A DNA stretch of 64,000 nucleotides from Loktanella sp. SALINAS62 (GCF_018263905.1 NZ_JAAFZU010000002.1:62001-126000); one strand, 5' to 3'; counted from the stretch's first letter, positions 19,224-32,941 are shown. Translations and numbers: made by a program. Notes: a model not told the origin generated them from the letters alone.

Positions 19224-20240
19224 ATGCCAACCTCTCATGAACCCAAACTGATTTCCGGGAATGCCAACCGCCCGCTTGCAGAGATGATCGCCACCCGGAT
19301 GAGCATGCACCGTGGCCTAGACGTCGGGCTGGTGGATGCACGGGTCGAACGGTTCAACGATGGTGAAATTTTCGTCGAGGTGTTCGAAAACGTCCGGGGT
19401 GAAGACATGTTCGTCATCCAGCCGACATCGAACCCCGCAAACGATAACCTGATGGAATTGCTGATCATCGCGGACGCACTGCGCCGGTCGTCTGCCGACC
19501 GGATCACCGCCGTGATGCCCTATTTCGGTTACGCGCGTCAGGATCGCCGCAGCAAGGCGCGCACGCCAATCACCGCAAAACTGGTGGCGAACCTGCTGGT
19601 CGAAGCGGGGATCGAACGCATCCTGACACTGGACCTGCACGCCACGCAGATTCAGGGGTTTTTCGATATTCCGGTCGATAACCTGTATGCCAGCCCGATT
19701 TGGGCGCTGGACGCGATGCACCATTTCAAGGACCGCATGGACGAAGTCATGGTCGTCAGCCCCGATGTGGGCGGCGTGGCCCGCGCCCGCGATCTGGCCC
19801 AGCGTCTGAACGCACCGCTGTCCATCGTGGATAAACGCCGTGGCAAGCCCGGCGAAGTCGCGGAAATGACCGTCATCGGGGATGTGACCGACCGGGTCTG
19901 CCTGATCGTGGACGACATCGTCGATACAGCGGGAACATTGTGCAAGGCGGCGCAGGTGCTGGTCGATAATGGCGCAAAAGAAGTTCACAGCTACATCACG
20001 CATGGGGTGTTGTCCGGCCCTGCGATTGAACGCATCGCCAGTTCCGTGATGACGAATTTGGTCATTACCAATACCATCGCGCCGACCGCAGCGGTCAAGG
20101 CCTGCCCCCAGATCCGCATCGTGAACACGGCCCCGGTGTTTGCGCAGGCCATCCTGAACACCTGGAACGGCACCAGCGTATCGTCATTGTTCAACCACAA
20201 GACACTGAAACCGATCTACGAAGGTGTCTACAGCGGCTGA
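19224..20240 (+). CDS. prs: Ribose-phosphate pyrophosphokinase
   Basis: A 338-residue enzyme that makes PRPP from ribose 5-phosphate and ATP for purine, pyrimidine, histidine and tryptophan synthesis. Clear motifs are [10 protein letters not shown], the ATP-binding [10 protein letters not shown], the [12 protein letters not shown] metal loop and the PRPP-binding [14 protein letters not shown] 19224 is preceded by AAAGG; a longer upstream frame lacks homology. A small TTTGATCAAA palindrome follows at 20255-20264. Confidence 0.96.
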   Translation: MPTSHEPKLISGNANRPLAEMIATRMSMHRGLDVGLVDARVERFNDGEIFVEVFENVRGEDMFVIQPTSNPANDNLMELLIIADALRRSSADRITAVMPYFGYARQDRRSKARTPITAKLVANLLVEAGIERILTLDLHATQIQGFFDIPVDNLYASPIWALDAMHHFKDRMDEVMVVSPDVGGVARARDLAQRLNAPLSIVDKRRGKPGEVAEMTVIGDVTDRVCLIVDDIVDTAGTLCKAAQVLVDNGAKEVHSYITHGVLSGPAIERIASSVMTNLVITNTIAPTAAVKACPQIRIVNTAPVFAQAILNTWNGTSVSSLFNHKTLKPIYEGVYSG

Positions 20241-20282
20241 CTGCGGTTTGGTTGTTTGATCAAAGGGGATGCGGCCCGCCTG

Positions 20283-20630
20283 CTAGATATCCCAGCTATC
20301 TTCGGACCGCAGCGTTCCGATCGCCAGCCATGCAACGCGGACCCGTGCGACCTGCGTGTCGCCCCATGTGCGAAAGACGATGTCACATCCATCACGCGTG
20401 ATGTTTTCGGATGTGACATCGACACGCCCGTTGGTGGAATGTGCAATATCCCACATGGACAGCGTGACATGAACAACCGGATTGTCGGCAAAAATTTCGC
20501 CAAACGTCACACGCTGACGAATCAGGCGCGGGCCGTTTCCGGTCCACATTTCGCCGTCGTCTTCGAAATCGGAAAACAGGACAAGATCGCCCTGATCGAC
20601 ACCGACGGCATTGTTTTCGATTCTGCGCAT
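20283..20630 (-). CDS. H-type lectin domain protein
   Basis: The 115-residue protein matches the H-type lectin pattern: RQRVTFGEIFADNPVVHVTLSMWDI near residues 38-62, then an ITRDGCDIVFRTWGDT segment and VARVRVAWLAIG at the end. The family was defined on snail agglutinin and slime-mould discoidin and binds GalNAc-type sugars as hexamers. I see no signal peptide, so a lectin role outside the cell is uncertain. It lies between prs and the atp genes with its own start. Confidence 0.72.
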   Translation of the reverse strand: MRRIENNAVGVDQGDLVLFSDFEDDGEMWTGNGPRLIRQRVTFGEIFADNPVVHVTLSMWDIAHSTNGRVDVTSENITRDGCDIVFRTWGDTQVARVRVAWLAIGTLRSEDSWDI

Positions 20631-20699
20631 GAGTGAGGCCCGAATAAGGTCGCTGTCAGTGTAGTGAACAATCTGCCCAGTTCGTGACGATTATGCAGC

Positions 20700-20730
20700 A
20701 AAAAGGGGCCGATAAACACGGCCCCTTTCT
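20700..20730 (-). terminator. Intrinsic terminator of the atp operon
   Basis: A 10-bp perfect stem, AAAGGGGCCG with CGGCCCCTTT (20702-20711/20719-20728), has a 7-base loop and, on the minus strand, continues into TTTTTG. It lies 25 bases after the atpC stop. The T runs on both sides could let it work in both directions. Confidence 0.88.
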
Positions 20731-20754
20731 TGATTCAGATCTATTTGACCGGAC

Positions 20755-21192
20755 TTAGCCGAAGTTTGACTGTTTCGGGTCCAGACCGATGTGCGTCCCG
20801 ACGGCAACCATGTCAGAGATCAGCTTTGCCGCGTCGTCGACTGGACCGGGTTCGTTTTCAAATGTCTTTGCCGTTTCGATCTGCTTGCGAACATCATCCA
20901 TCATGCGATCGAACACGTCCTGGCTCATCTCGTCACGGGGCAGTGCGGATTCGGCAAGGACCGAAACCGATTTCGCCGTGATTTCAGCGAACCCGCCGAC
21001 AACGACATATTCGTCCTGACCGCCGGAATGAACGACAGTCAGGATACCGGGACGCAAGGTGGTGATCGTGGGCGCGTGGTTTGCCATCGCCGTCAGGTCA
21101 CCATCCGCACCGGGAATGCGGACTTCGGTCGCCACGACCGACGCCAGACGGCGTTCGGGCGAGACGAGGTCGAATTGCAGGTTGTCTGCCAT
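20755..21192 (-). CDS. atpC: ATP synthase F1 epsilon subunit
   Basis: A 145-residue subunit of the F1 central stalk. The N-terminal beta-sandwich has the expected [12 protein letters not shown] start, [10 protein letters not shown] and the GFAEI segment near residue 68. A helical C-terminal region carries inhibitory function in many bacteria. It is the last gene of atpHAGDC and is followed by a strong terminator. Confidence 0.95.
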   Translation of the reverse strand: MADNLQFDLVSPERRLASVVATEVRIPGADGDLTAMANHAPTITTLRPGILTVVHSGGQDEYVVVGGFAEITAKSVSVLAESALPRDEMSQDVFDRMMDDVRKQIETAKTFENEPGPVDDAAKLISDMVAVGTHIGLDPKQSNFG

Positions 21193-21201
21193 GTCGGCTC
21201 C

Positions 21202-22644
<1,443 letters not shown>

Positions 22645-23529
22645 TTACAGCGCTTCCGCGCCGGAAATGATTTCGATCAGCTCGTTGGTGATGACGGCCT
22701 GGCGCGAGCGGTTATATTCGATCGTCAGGTCGTCGATCATTTCGCCCGCGTTGCGGGTCGCGTTGTCCATGGCGGACATCCGCGCGCCCTGTTCGGAGGC
22801 TGCGTTTTCCAGCAATGCGGCAAAGATCTGCGTTGCAACACCGCGCGGCAGCAGGTCGGCCAAAATGGCCTCTTCGCTGGGTTCGTAGTCGTAAAGCGTG
22901 TTCGCGTCGGCAGCATTGCCATCGGCGACATCTTCGAACTTTGCCGGAATGATCTGCTGTGCGGTCGGATGCTGGGTCACAACGTTTTCGAAGCGCGCAA
23001 AGAAGATCGTCGCAACATCGAATTCGCCGGCATCAAATCGGGTCAGCACCTCTTTGGCGACGCCTTGCGCATCGACATAGCCGATCCGTTTGACGTCGGA
23101 CAGGTCGACGTGACTGACGAACAAATCGCCATGATCGCGACGCAGCGCGTCGCGTCCTTTCTTGCCGACCGTCAAGATTTTAACCGTCTTGCCGTCGGCT
23201 TTCAGCCGCTGTGCGTGCTGGCGGGCCAGCTTTGCGATATTGGCGTTGAAGCCACCGCAAAGACCGCGTTCCGCCGTCATCACGATCAGCAGGTGGGTTT
23301 GATCGCTGCCCGTACCGGACAACAGTTTCGGCGCAGAGGGCGACCCCTCTGCTGCCTGGCTCAGACCGGCCATCACCGCGTTGAAGCGTTCCGTATAGGG
23401 ACGCGCGGCTTCGGCTGCATCCTGGGCGCGCCGCAGTTTCGCGGCGGCCACCATCTGCATGGCCTTGGTGATCTTGCGGGTCGATTTGACCGACGCGATC
23501 CGATTTTTAAGGTCCTTGAGACTAGGCAA
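22645..23529 (-). CDS. atpG: ATP synthase F1 gamma subunit
   Basis: A 294-residue rotor subunit. The N-terminal helix [26 protein letters not shown] and the C-terminal [22 protein letters not shown] are the conserved coiled-coil halves, and [11 protein letters not shown] marks the central domain. It lies between atpA and atpD in the usual order. Confidence 0.97.
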   Translation of the reverse strand: MPSLKDLKNRIASVKSTRKITKAMQMVAAAKLRRAQDAAEAARPYTERFNAVMAGLSQAAEGSPSAPKLLSGTGSDQTHLLIVMTAERGLCGGFNANIAKLARQHAQRLKADGKTVKILTVGKKGRDALRRDHGDLFVSHVDLSDVKRIGYVDAQGVAKEVLTRFDAGEFDVATIFFARFENVVTQHPTAQQIIPAKFEDVADGNAADANTLYDYEPSEEAILADLLPRGVATQIFAALLENAASEQGARMSAMDNATRNAGEMIDDLTIEYNRSRQAVITNELIEIISGAEAL

Positions 23530-23555
23530 AACCTAAACTCCTCTCTCGGGCTGAG

Positions 23556-25091
<1,536 letters not shown>

Positions 25092-25652
25092 TTATCCGGC
25101 CTCTTTCATGTTGTTCTGGAGTGCGTCGAGCTTCGAGCGGATCGAGGTGTCGATCATCTTGGAGCCCACTTTGACAATAAGACCGCCGATAATGGCGGGG
25201 TCGACGGTTTCGTCGATGGAAACGGCCTTTCCGAACTGGTCGGACAGGGCTTTGGTCAATTTTTCGCGCTGCGGTTTGGTCAGCGCCTTTGCGGTCAAGA
25301 CTTCTGCCGTGGCTTCACCACGTTCTTCGGCAAGCTTTTCACGCAAGGTGGTCAGAACGCCGGGCAACACGAACAGGCGGCGTTTGTCGGCCAGCAGGCC
25401 AAGCACGTTTGCCATCGTGTCGGACAAACCCATTTTTGCGGCAACGGCCCGGATCGCAGCGAACTGCTGATCGCGGCCATAGATCGGCGAGCTAATCAGA
25501 TCACGCAGATCAGAGCTGTCGTTCAGCGCGGCCTGCAGCGCGTCGACATCGCGGCCCATTGCGTCAAGATTATTGCCGTCTTTGGCCAGTTCAAACACCG
25601 CCGACGCATAGCGACTGGCGATGCCTTGAGAAATCGAAGCTGGTTCGGACAC
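25092..25652 (-). CDS. atpH: ATP synthase F1 delta subunit
   Basis: A 186-residue stator subunit linking F1 to the b subunits. The start I prefer is GTG 25652, giving a protein beginning MSEPASIS. GGAAGG lies six bases before it and abuts an earlier in-frame GTG at 25658. The ASRYASAVFELA helix and the C-terminal GGLIVKVGSKMIDTSIRSKL motif are typical. It is the first gene of the F1 operon; F0 genes are not in this window, as expected for Rhodobacterales. Confidence 0.94.
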   Translation of the reverse strand: MSEPASISQGIASRYASAVFELAKDGNNLDAMGRDVDALQAALNDSSDLRDLISSPIYGRDQQFAAIRAVAAKMGLSDTMANVLGLLADKRRLFVLPGVLTTLREKLAEERGEATAEVLTAKALTKPQREKLTKALSDQFGKAVSIDETVDPAIIGGLIVKVGSKMIDTSIRSKLDALQNNMKEAG

Positions 25653-25714
25653 GTCCACCCTTCCGATCTAAGGCCCACGAATCCATCGTGGATCCGTCAG
25701 GCATTAAGATTTTA

Positions 25715-25734
25715 CCCAGACGGGAGCGTCTGGG
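25715..25734 (-). other. Hairpin in the atp operon leader
   Basis: CCCAGACG and CGTCTGGG form a perfect 8-bp stem with a 4-base loop about 60 bases upstream of atpH. A second 6-bp stem, CCACGA/TCGTGG, lies at 25675-25691. They may shape the 5' leader of the operon mRNA; no T run supports termination. Confidence 0.5.
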
Positions 25735-25751
25735 CTGTAAAAGTCAGCGCG

Positions 25752-25780
25752 GAGATAACAGAGGTGTGCGCGGTCCGCAA
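25752..25780 (-). promoter_or_regulatory. Possible promoter of the atp operon
   Basis: On the minus strand, TTGCGG and TATCTC are separated by 17 bases, about 100 bases upstream of atpH. The match is moderate. The promoter must lie in the 181-base gap after the methyltransferase gene unless transcription reads through. Confidence 0.4.
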
Positions 25781-25833
25781 CTCTGTGAAGCGCCATCATT
25801 TCAAGCGTTGAAGCATTCTTTTGAGATCGGTTT

Positions 25834-26568
25834 TCAGGCAGGCGCCGCCTGCGGGACGGACGCGGGTGCCCCGGCCGTCGTTTTTACAACAGAACCGCCG
25901 CCCGGCATGGCTGCCTTTGCTTTTGCAGCCTCGACGATCAGAACGCCGCCGCCAGCCAACATCGGTATCTTGTGGCCCGCTTTTTCCAAAAAGGCCGCGG
26001 ACTTGCGCCAGATCGGTTTTTGCGACGGAAGTTGATACAGGGCTGCGGTCGCATGTCGCACCGTAAAATCATGTGCGCGCAATTGGTCTTCGAGCTGGCC
26101 GGGCAGATAGGGGCGACCGAAACCGAAAGGCGTCCGGTCGGACCGCGCCCACATCCCCGCGCGGTTCGGCACGATGAACACCGCGCGCCCGCCCGGACCC
26201 AGCACGCGGTAACATTCGGCCAGCAGCAATTCAGGCTTCTGCGAGGTTTCAAGCCCATGCATCACCACCAACTTGTCGACGATACCCGTCGGCAACGGCC
26301 AGGACGTGTCTTCGCACAGCACGGACACGTTTTTTTCACCCGGCGGCCACGGCATCACCCCCTGTGGACCCGGCATCAAACCGATCACTCGCCGCGCGTC
26401 TGCCAGATAGGGGCGCAGCAGGGGCACGGCAAAACCGAAGCCTGCGACCGTCTGGCCCTTTGCTTCTGGCCAGATTTGCACCAATTCATTGCGTACGACC
26501 CGTTGTGCGGCTCGCCCAAGGGTGCTGCGGTAGTAAAAGCTGCGCAGGTCCAGAACGTCGAGATGCAT
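25834..26568 (-). CDS. Class I SAM-dependent methyltransferase-like protein
   Basis: The 244-residue protein has a degenerate Rossmann methyltransferase pattern: [15 protein letters not shown] replaces the usual glycine-rich motif I, with [16 protein letters not shown] (motif II) and [18 protein letters not shown] (motif III) clearer. In the closely related DUF-type proteins of alphaproteobacteria the substrate is unknown. The last 20 residues are a low-complexity Ala/Pro tail. It is divergent from gloB, with 59 bases between starts, and the pair is often adjacent in related genomes as I recall. Confidence 0.75.
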   Translation of the reverse strand: MHLDVLDLRSFYYRSTLGRAAQRVVRNELVQIWPEAKGQTVAGFGFAVPLLRPYLADARRVIGLMPGPQGVMPWPPGEKNVSVLCEDTSWPLPTGIVDKLVVMHGLETSQKPELLLAECYRVLGPGGRAVFIVPNRAGMWARSDRTPFGFGRPYLPGQLEDQLRAHDFTVRHATAALYQLPSQKPIWRKSAAFLEKAGHKIPMLAGGGVLIVEAAKAKAAMPGGGSVVKTTAGAPASVPQAAPA

Positions 26569-26627
26569 AAGGTGGCGGTCCTGTTCTAGGGTTCCGGCAT
26601 CATAGCAAAAACACAGGTAAGGACGCC

Positions 26628-27389
26628 ATGCCCGTTGAACTGATCACCGTCCCGTGTCTTTCGGACAACTATGCCTTTGTTATTCATGACACGCAAAGCG
26701 GCGACACAGCTGTCGTCGATGTACCAGAAACGGCACCGATCCGGGCGGCACTTGACGCGCGGGGCTGGACGTTAACGGATATCTTACTGACGCATCATCA
26801 CCCGGACCATGTGCAGGGTGTGGCCGATTTACGCGGCACGGCCCGTGTGATCGGCGCAAAGGCAGATCAGCACCGCCTGCCCCCGCTGGATCTGGCCGTA
26901 TCAGAAGGTGAGCGTTTCACGGTGCTGGGGCGTGACGTCGACGTGTTGGACGTGTCAGGCCATACCGTCGGGCATATTGCATTCCACATGCCCGCAGAGC
27001 GTCTGTTGTTCACCGGTGACAGTCTGATGGCGATGGGATGCGGTCGCCTGTTTGAAGGCACCGCCGCACAGATGTGGGACAGCCTGTGCAAGCTGCGTCA
27101 TTTCGCCCCCGAAACACGTGTTTGTTCAGGGCATGAATACACTTTGACGAATGCGCGCTTTGCCTCATCTCTTGAACCATCGAACAGAGCGATTATTTCA
27201 AGGCTCGAAGCGACGGAAAAGGCGCGTGAAAACGGCCACGCGACCGTGCCTTCGCTTTTGTCGCTGGAACGGGACACCAATCCGTTCCTGCGGGCCGACG
27301 ATCCGGATTTAGCGCGTGCGTTAAAGATGCCGGATGCAGAACCTGCCGAAATTTTTGCCGAAGTCCGCGGTCGCAGAGACCGAATCTAG
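26628..27389 (+). CDS. gloB: Hydroxyacylglutathione hydrolase (glyoxalase II)
   Basis: A 253-residue metallo-beta-lactamase-fold enzyme that hydrolyses S-lactoylglutathione in methylglyoxal detoxification. The dinuclear metal motif THHHPDHV is at residues 55-62, further ligands are in [13 protein letters not shown] and [17 protein letters not shown], and CSGHEYT near residue 165 supplies another His. The C-terminal substrate-binding domain includes NPFLR. Length fits. Confidence 0.94.
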   Translation: MPVELITVPCLSDNYAFVIHDTQSGDTAVVDVPETAPIRAALDARGWTLTDILLTHHHPDHVQGVADLRGTARVIGAKADQHRLPPLDLAVSEGERFTVLGRDVDVLDVSGHTVGHIAFHMPAERLLFTGDSLMAMGCGRLFEGTAAQMWDSLCKLRHFAPETRVCSGHEYTLTNARFASSLEPSNRAIISRLEATEKARENGHATVPSLLSLERDTNPFLRADDPDLARALKMPDAEPAEIFAEVRGRRDRI

Positions 27390-27545
27390 GCGAAACGTCA
27401 AATGAGGCGGGCGTTCACGACACGTCAGTGATTTTGTGAACACCCTGTGACAGAAAATTCTTGAAGGTTGGCCAATAACGTCTGACCTTGAAGGCAAGAG
27501 GCAAACGCGGCACCCCGCCCGCGCCCGAGAAAAGGAGCACCCGAC

Positions 27546-29861
27546 GTGCCATCATTTTCCGCAACGCTAGAACAATCCATCCACGGTGCCTTGGCGCTTG
27601 CCAATGCGCGCCGTCACGAACTTGCGACGCTGGAACATCTGCTTCTGGCACTGATCGACGAACCGGACGCCGTGCGCGTCCTCAAGGCCTGTTCGGTCGA
27701 TCTGGACGAATTGCGCAAGGATCTGGAAGATTTCATCTCTGACGATCTGTCGACGCTTGAAACCGACGTCGAAGGATCAGAGGCCGTGCCGACCGCCGCA
27801 TTCCAGCGGGTGATCCAGCGCGCGGCCATCCATGTGCAATCGTCCGGCCGCAACGAAGTGACCGGTGCGAATGTACTGGTCGCAATCTTTGCAGAACGCG
27901 AATCCAACGCGGCCTATTTCCTGCAAGAACAGGACATGACCCGTTACGACGCGGTCAATTTCATCGCACATGGCGTGGCCAAAGACCCCGCATACGGCGA
28001 AGCGCGGCCTGTCACCGGCTCGATCGAGCAAGAGGACGAAAGCGTCACCGACGGCGACGGAAAAGAATCAGCGCTGGCCAAATATTGCGTCGATCTGAAC
28101 GCCAAGGCAGGCAAGGGCGACGTCGATCCGCTGATCGGCCGCGCCCATGAGGTCGAACGCTGCATTCAGGTGCTGTGCCGCCGCCGCAAAAACAACCCGC
28201 TGCTGGTGGGCGACCCCGGTGTGGGCAAAACAGCCATCGCCGAAGGCCTGGCATTTAAGATTGTCGCAAAAGACGTGCCCGCAGTGCTGTCGGGGGCCAC
28301 GATCTATAGCCTTGATATGGGTGCGCTGCTGGCCGGCACGCGGTATCGCGGCGATTTCGAGGAACGCCTGAAAGCCGTGATGACAGAGATGGAGAACCAC
28401 AAGGACGCGGTTCTGTTCATCGACGAAATCCATACGGTCATCGGGGCCGGTGCGACATCCGGTGGTGCCATGGATGCATCCAACCTGCTGAAACCCGCGT
28501 TGCAGGGCGGCAAGCTGCGCTGCATGGGGTCCACGACGTACAAGGAATTCCGCCAACATTTTGAAAAGGACCGCGCGTTGTCGCGCCGGTTCCAGAAAAT
28601 CGACGTCAACGAACCGTCGGTCGAAGATGCGGTGAAAATCCTGCGCGGGCTGAAGCCCTACTTTGAAGAGCATCACAGCGTGAAATATACGGCTGATGCG
28701 ATTCGCACGGCTGTGGAATTGTCGGCGCGGTATATCAACGACCGCAAATTGCCCGACAAGGCAATCGACGTGATCGACGAAGCCGGGGCCAGCCAGCAGC
28801 TTGTCGCGGAATCCAAGCGCCGCAAGACCATCGGCGTCAAGGAAATCGAAAACGTCGTGGCCAAAATCGCGCGCATCCCGCCGAAGAACGTGACCAAGGA
28901 CGATGCAGAGGTTCTTAAAGACCTTGAAAAGTCGCTCAAGCGGGTTGTGTTCGGGCAGGATCAGGCGATTTCGGCGCTGTCATCCGCGATCAAGCTGGCC
29001 CGTGCCGGTTTGCGCGAACCCGAAAAGCCAATCGGCAACTACCTGTTCGCAGGGCCGACTGGTGTGGGCAAGACAGAGGTGGCAAAGCAACTGGCGGATA
29101 CGCTGGGTGTGGAACTGATCCGTTTTGACATGTCGGAATACATGGAAAAGCACGCGGTTTCGCGTCTGATTGGCGCGCCTCCGGGCTATGTCGGATTTGA
29201 TCAGGGCGGCATGCTGACCGACGGTGTCGACCAGAATCCGCATTGCGTGCTGTTGCTGGACGAAATGGAAAAGGCCCACCCGGATGTCTACAACATCCTG
29301 TTGCAGGTGATGGACCACGGGAAACTGACCGACCACAATGGCCGGACCACAGATTTCCGCAACGTGATCCTGATCATGACCAGCAACGCCGGTGCCGCCG
29401 AAATGGGCAAGAACGCCATGGGCTTTGGCCGTGAAACGCGCGAAGGCGAAGACACCGCCGCCATCGAACGGATCTTTACGCCGGAATTCCGCAACCGTCT
29501 GGACGCGATCATCAGTTTCGGTGCCCTGCCGAAAGAGGTCATCATGAAGGTTGTGGACAAATTTGTCCTGCAACTTGAAGCGCAACTGATTGACCGCAAC
29601 GTCCATATTGAACTGACGCCCAAAGCCGCCGCATGGCTGGCCGACAAGGGCTATGACGCCAAGATGGGCGCGCGCCCGCTGGGCCGCGTGATTCAGGAAA
29701 ACATCAAGAAACCGCTGGCAGAAGAACTGCTGTTCGGCAAATTGATGAAAGGCGGTCTGGTCAAGGTGGGCGTCAAGGACGGCGCGCTGGACCTGTCCTA
29801 TGATCCACCTGAACAGGGCCGGATATCGGGAAAAAAGCCGCCTCTTCTGACGGCTGAATGA
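27546..29861 (+). CDS. clpA: ATP-dependent Clp protease ATP-binding subunit ClpA
   Basis: A 771-residue AAA+ unfoldase that feeds substrates to ClpP. The N-domain has the two Clp repeats from residue 1 to about 150. The first AAA domain has Walker A GDPGVGKT near 221, and the second has GPTGVGKT near 503 with an RPLGRVIQ sensor 2. The absence of a ClpB-type middle coiled coil separates it from ClpB. The start is GTG 27546, with AAAGGAG upstream. clpS is not adjacent. The M23 peptidase gene overlaps its end by four bases. Confidence 0.95.
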   Translation: MPSFSATLEQSIHGALALANARRHELATLEHLLLALIDEPDAVRVLKACSVDLDELRKDLEDFISDDLSTLETDVEGSEAVPTAAFQRVIQRAAIHVQSSGRNEVTGANVLVAIFAERESNAAYFLQEQDMTRYDAVNFIAHGVAKDPAYGEARPVTGSIEQEDESVTDGDGKESALAKYCVDLNAKAGKGDVDPLIGRAHEVERCIQVLCRRRKNNPLLVGDPGVGKTAIAEGLAFKIVAKDVPAVLSGATIYSLDMGALLAGTRYRGDFEERLKAVMTEMENHKDAVLFIDEIHTVIGAGATSGGAMDASNLLKPALQGGKLRCMGSTTYKEFRQHFEKDRALSRRFQKIDVNEPSVEDAVKILRGLKPYFEEHHSVKYTADAIRTAVELSARYINDRKLPDKAIDVIDEAGASQQLVAESKRRKTIGVKEIENVVAKIARIPPKNVTKDDAEVLKDLEKSLKRVVFGQDQAISALSSAIKLARAGLREPEKPIGNYLFAGPTGVGKTEVAKQLADTLGVELIRFDMSEYMEKHAVSRLIGAPPGYVGFDQGGMLTDGVDQNPHCVLLLDEMEKAHPDVYNILLQVMDHGKLTDHNGRTTDFRNVILIMTSNAGAAEMGKNAMGFGRETREGEDTAAIERIFTPEFRNRLDAIISFGALPKEVIMKVVDKFVLQLEAQLIDRNVHIELTPKAAAWLADKGYDAKMGARPLGRVIQENIKKPLAEELLFGKLMKGGLVKVGVKDGALDLSYDPPEQGRISGKKPPLLTAE

Positions 29862-30829
29862 TCCGGACCGGATTGATCGCGACATTGTCCCTCGCAGCCA
29901 CATCGGCTGCGGGGGATTTTTCGTTGGTACAGCCCATCGCCTGCACGCTGGGGCAGGATTGCCACGTGCAGCAGATGGTCGATCACGATCCAACCGACGG
30001 CGCATCGGATTTTCGCTGCGGGTCGCTGACCTATGACGGACATAAAGGCACTGATTTTGCCTTGCCGTCGCTTGCGGCACAGGCAGCGGGCGTGTCCGTA
30101 CTGGCGGCAGCGGATGGCGTTGTGGCAGGCGTGCGCGACGGGATGCCCGATATTTTGCAAACCGGTGAAACTGCCCCCGACGTAGCGGGCCGGGAATGCG
30201 GCAACGGCGTCGTGATCCGTCACGATGACGGTTGGGAAACGCAGTATTGCCATCTTGCGGCAAGGTCGATCAGCGTGGCGGGCGGTGATCTGGTGAGTGC
30301 AGGCGATCCGCTGGGCCGCGTCGGCCTGTCCGGCCAGACACAGTTTCCACACCTGCACCTGTCGGTCCGCAAGGACGGTCAGGTCGTCGACCCCTATGAT
30401 CCCGATGGCCTGATCATCTGCGGCGATCCCGATCCGGACTTGCTGTGGTCCGACATCATCCCCGCCCCGCCCGGCGGTATCATTTCCGTGGGTTTCAGCG
30501 ACGCGGTGCCCAGCTATGACGCGATCAAGGCCGGAACCGCCACGGCGACAGACCTGACCACTGGATCGGATGCGTTGGTTTTGTGGGGGTATCTGTTCGG
30601 CAGTCAGGTCGGGGACATTGTGAAACTGACGATTCTTGGCCCGGACGGGCGGCCGGTTTTTGAAACCACCGACGTGCTGGACCGGACACAGGCGCAATTG
30701 TTCCGCGCGGGCGGTCGCCGCACACCGGCGGGCGGATGGAATCCGGGCCTGCACACCGGACGGGTGGAACTGTTCCGCGACGGACAGCGCAAGGCCATGC
30801 TGACATCCGAAATCGTCCTGACCGATTAG
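29858..30829 (+). CDS. Secreted M23 family metallopeptidase
   Basis: A 323-residue LytM-like protein. The signal peptide ends near residue 19 (TSAAGD). Zinc ligands are visible: His62 and Asp66 in HKGTDF and His167 in HLHLS, with catalytic His132. The active site is therefore complete. A C-terminal domain of about 130 residues is of unknown fold. Members cut peptide cross-links in peptidoglycan. It is coupled to clpA through an ATGA overlap, which is unusual for a periplasmic enzyme, and converges on the stator-like OmpA-family gene. Confidence 0.85.
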   Translation: MIRTGLIATLSLAATSAAGDFSLVQPIACTLGQDCHVQQMVDHDPTDGASDFRCGSLTYDGHKGTDFALPSLAAQAAGVSVLAAADGVVAGVRDGMPDILQTGETAPDVAGRECGNGVVIRHDDGWETQYCHLAARSISVAGGDLVSAGDPLGRVGLSGQTQFPHLHLSVRKDGQVVDPYDPDGLIICGDPDPDLLWSDIIPAPPGGIISVGFSDAVPSYDAIKAGTATATDLTTGSDALVLWGYLFGSQVGDIVKLTILGPDGRPVFETTDVLDRTQAQLFRAGGRRTPAGGWNPGLHTGRVELFRDGQRKAMLTSEIVLTD

Positions 30830-32940
30830 CGTTCGGTCAATTTCAGCTCTATCCGGCGGTTCTGGGCGCGGGCCGCGGGCGTGTCGGCCGGGTTGATCGG
30901 CTGATATTCCCCAAATCCATTGGCCGCGAGCCGTGTCGGCGGGATATCCAGAAAATCTTCCATATATCGCACGACGGACAAGGCACGGGCCTGCGACAAT
31001 TCCCAGTTGTCGGCAAATTCTCCCTGCCCAGACAGGGGGATGTCATCGGTGTGACCATCGACCCGGATGATCCAGTCGATACTGTCAGGAATTTCGGACG
31101 CGATCTGCTGTAACAGCGATGCCACGTTGGAAATGTCGTCCCGCCCCTGCGGCGACAGCGTGGCAGACCCGGGGTTGAACAGCACCTCTGACGAAAACAC
31201 GAAACGGTCGCCGTCAATGCGGACCCCGTCCAGACCTTCGACCGCGTCACGGACTTGACCAAAGAAATCCGACCGGAAGCGTTCGAGGTTCTGCGCCTCT
31301 GCCGCAAGGCGGGCTGCTTCTGCTTCCAGTCTGGTGCGATCGGCTTCTTCCAGCGCGCGGCGGCGCCGTTCTTCGGCAGCGACACGCGCCAGCGCGGTGT
31401 TCAACTGCGCCCCAAGCTGTTCGATCTGCACTTCTGCATCCTGATTGTCCTGCCCCGCGACGTTCAGCAGCGTTTGCAGCGATCCGACCTGCGCGCGCAG
31501 GGCGGCGACCTGTTCGTTCAGCAATGCCGTCTGGCGCTGTGCGTTCGCGGTCTGCGCTTCTTGCGCGGACAGGCGGCGGTTCGCTTCGGCCAGTGCGGCG
31601 GTCCGCTGGTCAACCTGTTCTTCGGCATCCGTCCGCGCGGCGAGTGCTGCGACCATACGGGCGTTGATGTCGGCCCGCTGCTGATCGACGGTCGAGGTGG
31701 TATCGCGCAAGGCATCGACCTGCGCCGATAATTCATCGCGCGCCAGCAGCGCCTCTGCCAAGCGGTCTTCGAGTGTGGCGTTTCGTTCGCCGGCATTTTC
31801 TGCCTGCGTTTCGGCAGCCTGACGGGCCAGAATGGCAGCTGCCAGTTGCGCCTGCATATCGTCAAGATTAGCTTCGCCTTCGGCCAATGCGGCATCAAGG
31901 GCCGCGCGGGCGTCGGCCAGTTCCGCATCGCTTTGGCGTTCTGAAATGGCGGCGGCGGCCAGACGCGCGGTCAGATCTTCGGCCTGCGTCCGGCTGAGAT
32001 CCAGCGCCGCGCGCGCCGCATCCAGTTCTGCTGCCGTATTTTCCTGCAGGGCGAGTGCGGCGACCAGCCGTTCATCCAGATCGTCGCCCTGTGACAGCGC
32101 CGCTGACAAATCGGTTTCCGCTTGCTGCTGCGCCAAGAGTGCTGCGGACAGATTCATGTCCAGTTCATCCCGCGCGGATTGGGTGGCGGCCAAAAGGGTC
32201 AGCGTTTCTTCGGCTTCGCGCCGCTGTTCTTCCAGTGCCAGTGTCATCGCGGTCAATTCGGCGTCGGCGTTTTCCAGCCGGTCGCGCAACGCCTGTGCGG
32301 CAGCCGCGTCAGCCAACTGTGTCGCTTCCAGATCAGAAATACGTTCGGCCTGTGTGCCGGTTTCGGTTTCCAGATCAGCAACCAGCGCCTGCAGTGCTTC
32401 GCGGCGGGCTGCCGCCAGACGCGCGGCTTCGGCCTGTGCGTCAACTTCGTCACGGGCACTGGCGAGTGCCAGATTTAGCTGTTCCTGTTCGGTCAGCAAT
32501 TCGGTCTGTCGGGTTTCCAGCCCATCGACCTGTGCCGTCAGATCGGCGCGTTGGGCCAGCAGACCAGCGACCTGCGCCTCGAATCCGGTGATCCGGTTCT
32601 GTGCGGCAACCAGCGCATCGGCCGCGCTGTCGCGTTCACCGATCAACGCGGCAATCCGGCTGGCTTGCGCGTCGGCGGTTTCGTTGGCCGCCGTCAAATC
32701 CGCCGTCAGACTGGCCGTCCGCGATTGTTCAAGGCCCAGCGCCGACGTCAGCGACGCGATCTGCCCCGCCAGATTATCCAGCTGGGTCGCCTGCCCACTA
32801 ATTGTTTCACGCAGCACGAACTGGATCACCATGAAAATGGTCAGCACGAACATCAAGACCAGCAAAAGGCCCGTCATCGCGTCGACGAAACCGGGCCAGA
32901 TCGTTGAATTCATCCGTTGGCTGCGGCGGGACAGCGCCAT
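30826..32940 (-). CDS. MotB/ZorB-like OmpA-family protein with a very long coiled coil
   Basis: The protein has 704 residues. One membrane helix (about 18-43, FVDAMTGLLLVLMFVL) carries Asp20 at the position of the proton-binding Asp of MotB and ZorB. Residues about 46-550 are Ala/Leu/Glu-rich heptads with no break. The C-terminal OmpA/MotB peptidoglycan-binding domain (573-704) has VDGHTDDIPL, NWELSQARA and NRRIELKL. It lies one base after the ExbB-like gene. Together they probably form an ion-driven complex tethered to the cell wall. The load it moves is unknown. Confidence 0.82.
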   Translation of the reverse strand: MALSRRSQRMNSTIWPGFVDAMTGLLLVLMFVLTIFMVIQFVLRETISGQATQLDNLAGQIASLTSALGLEQSRTASLTADLTAANETADAQASRIAALIGERDSAADALVAAQNRITGFEAQVAGLLAQRADLTAQVDGLETRQTELLTEQEQLNLALASARDEVDAQAEAARLAAARREALQALVADLETETGTQAERISDLEATQLADAAAAQALRDRLENADAELTAMTLALEEQRREAEETLTLLAATQSARDELDMNLSAALLAQQQAETDLSAALSQGDDLDERLVAALALQENTAAELDAARAALDLSRTQAEDLTARLAAAAISERQSDAELADARAALDAALAEGEANLDDMQAQLAAAILARQAAETQAENAGERNATLEDRLAEALLARDELSAQVDALRDTTSTVDQQRADINARMVAALAARTDAEEQVDQRTAALAEANRRLSAQEAQTANAQRQTALLNEQVAALRAQVGSLQTLLNVAGQDNQDAEVQIEQLGAQLNTALARVAAEERRRRALEEADRTRLEAEAARLAAEAQNLERFRSDFFGQVRDAVEGLDGVRIDGDRFVFSSEVLFNPGSATLSPQGRDDISNVASLLQQIASEIPDSIDWIIRVDGHTDDIPLSGQGEFADNWELSQARALSVVRYMEDFLDIPPTRLAANGFGEYQPINPADTPAARAQNRRIELKLTER

Positions 32941-32941
32941 G

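Noticed and set aside
31600-32151. A DNA tandem repeat or CRISPR-like array
   Set aside because: The periodicity is at protein level (heptads); DNA units are diverged and lack spacers.
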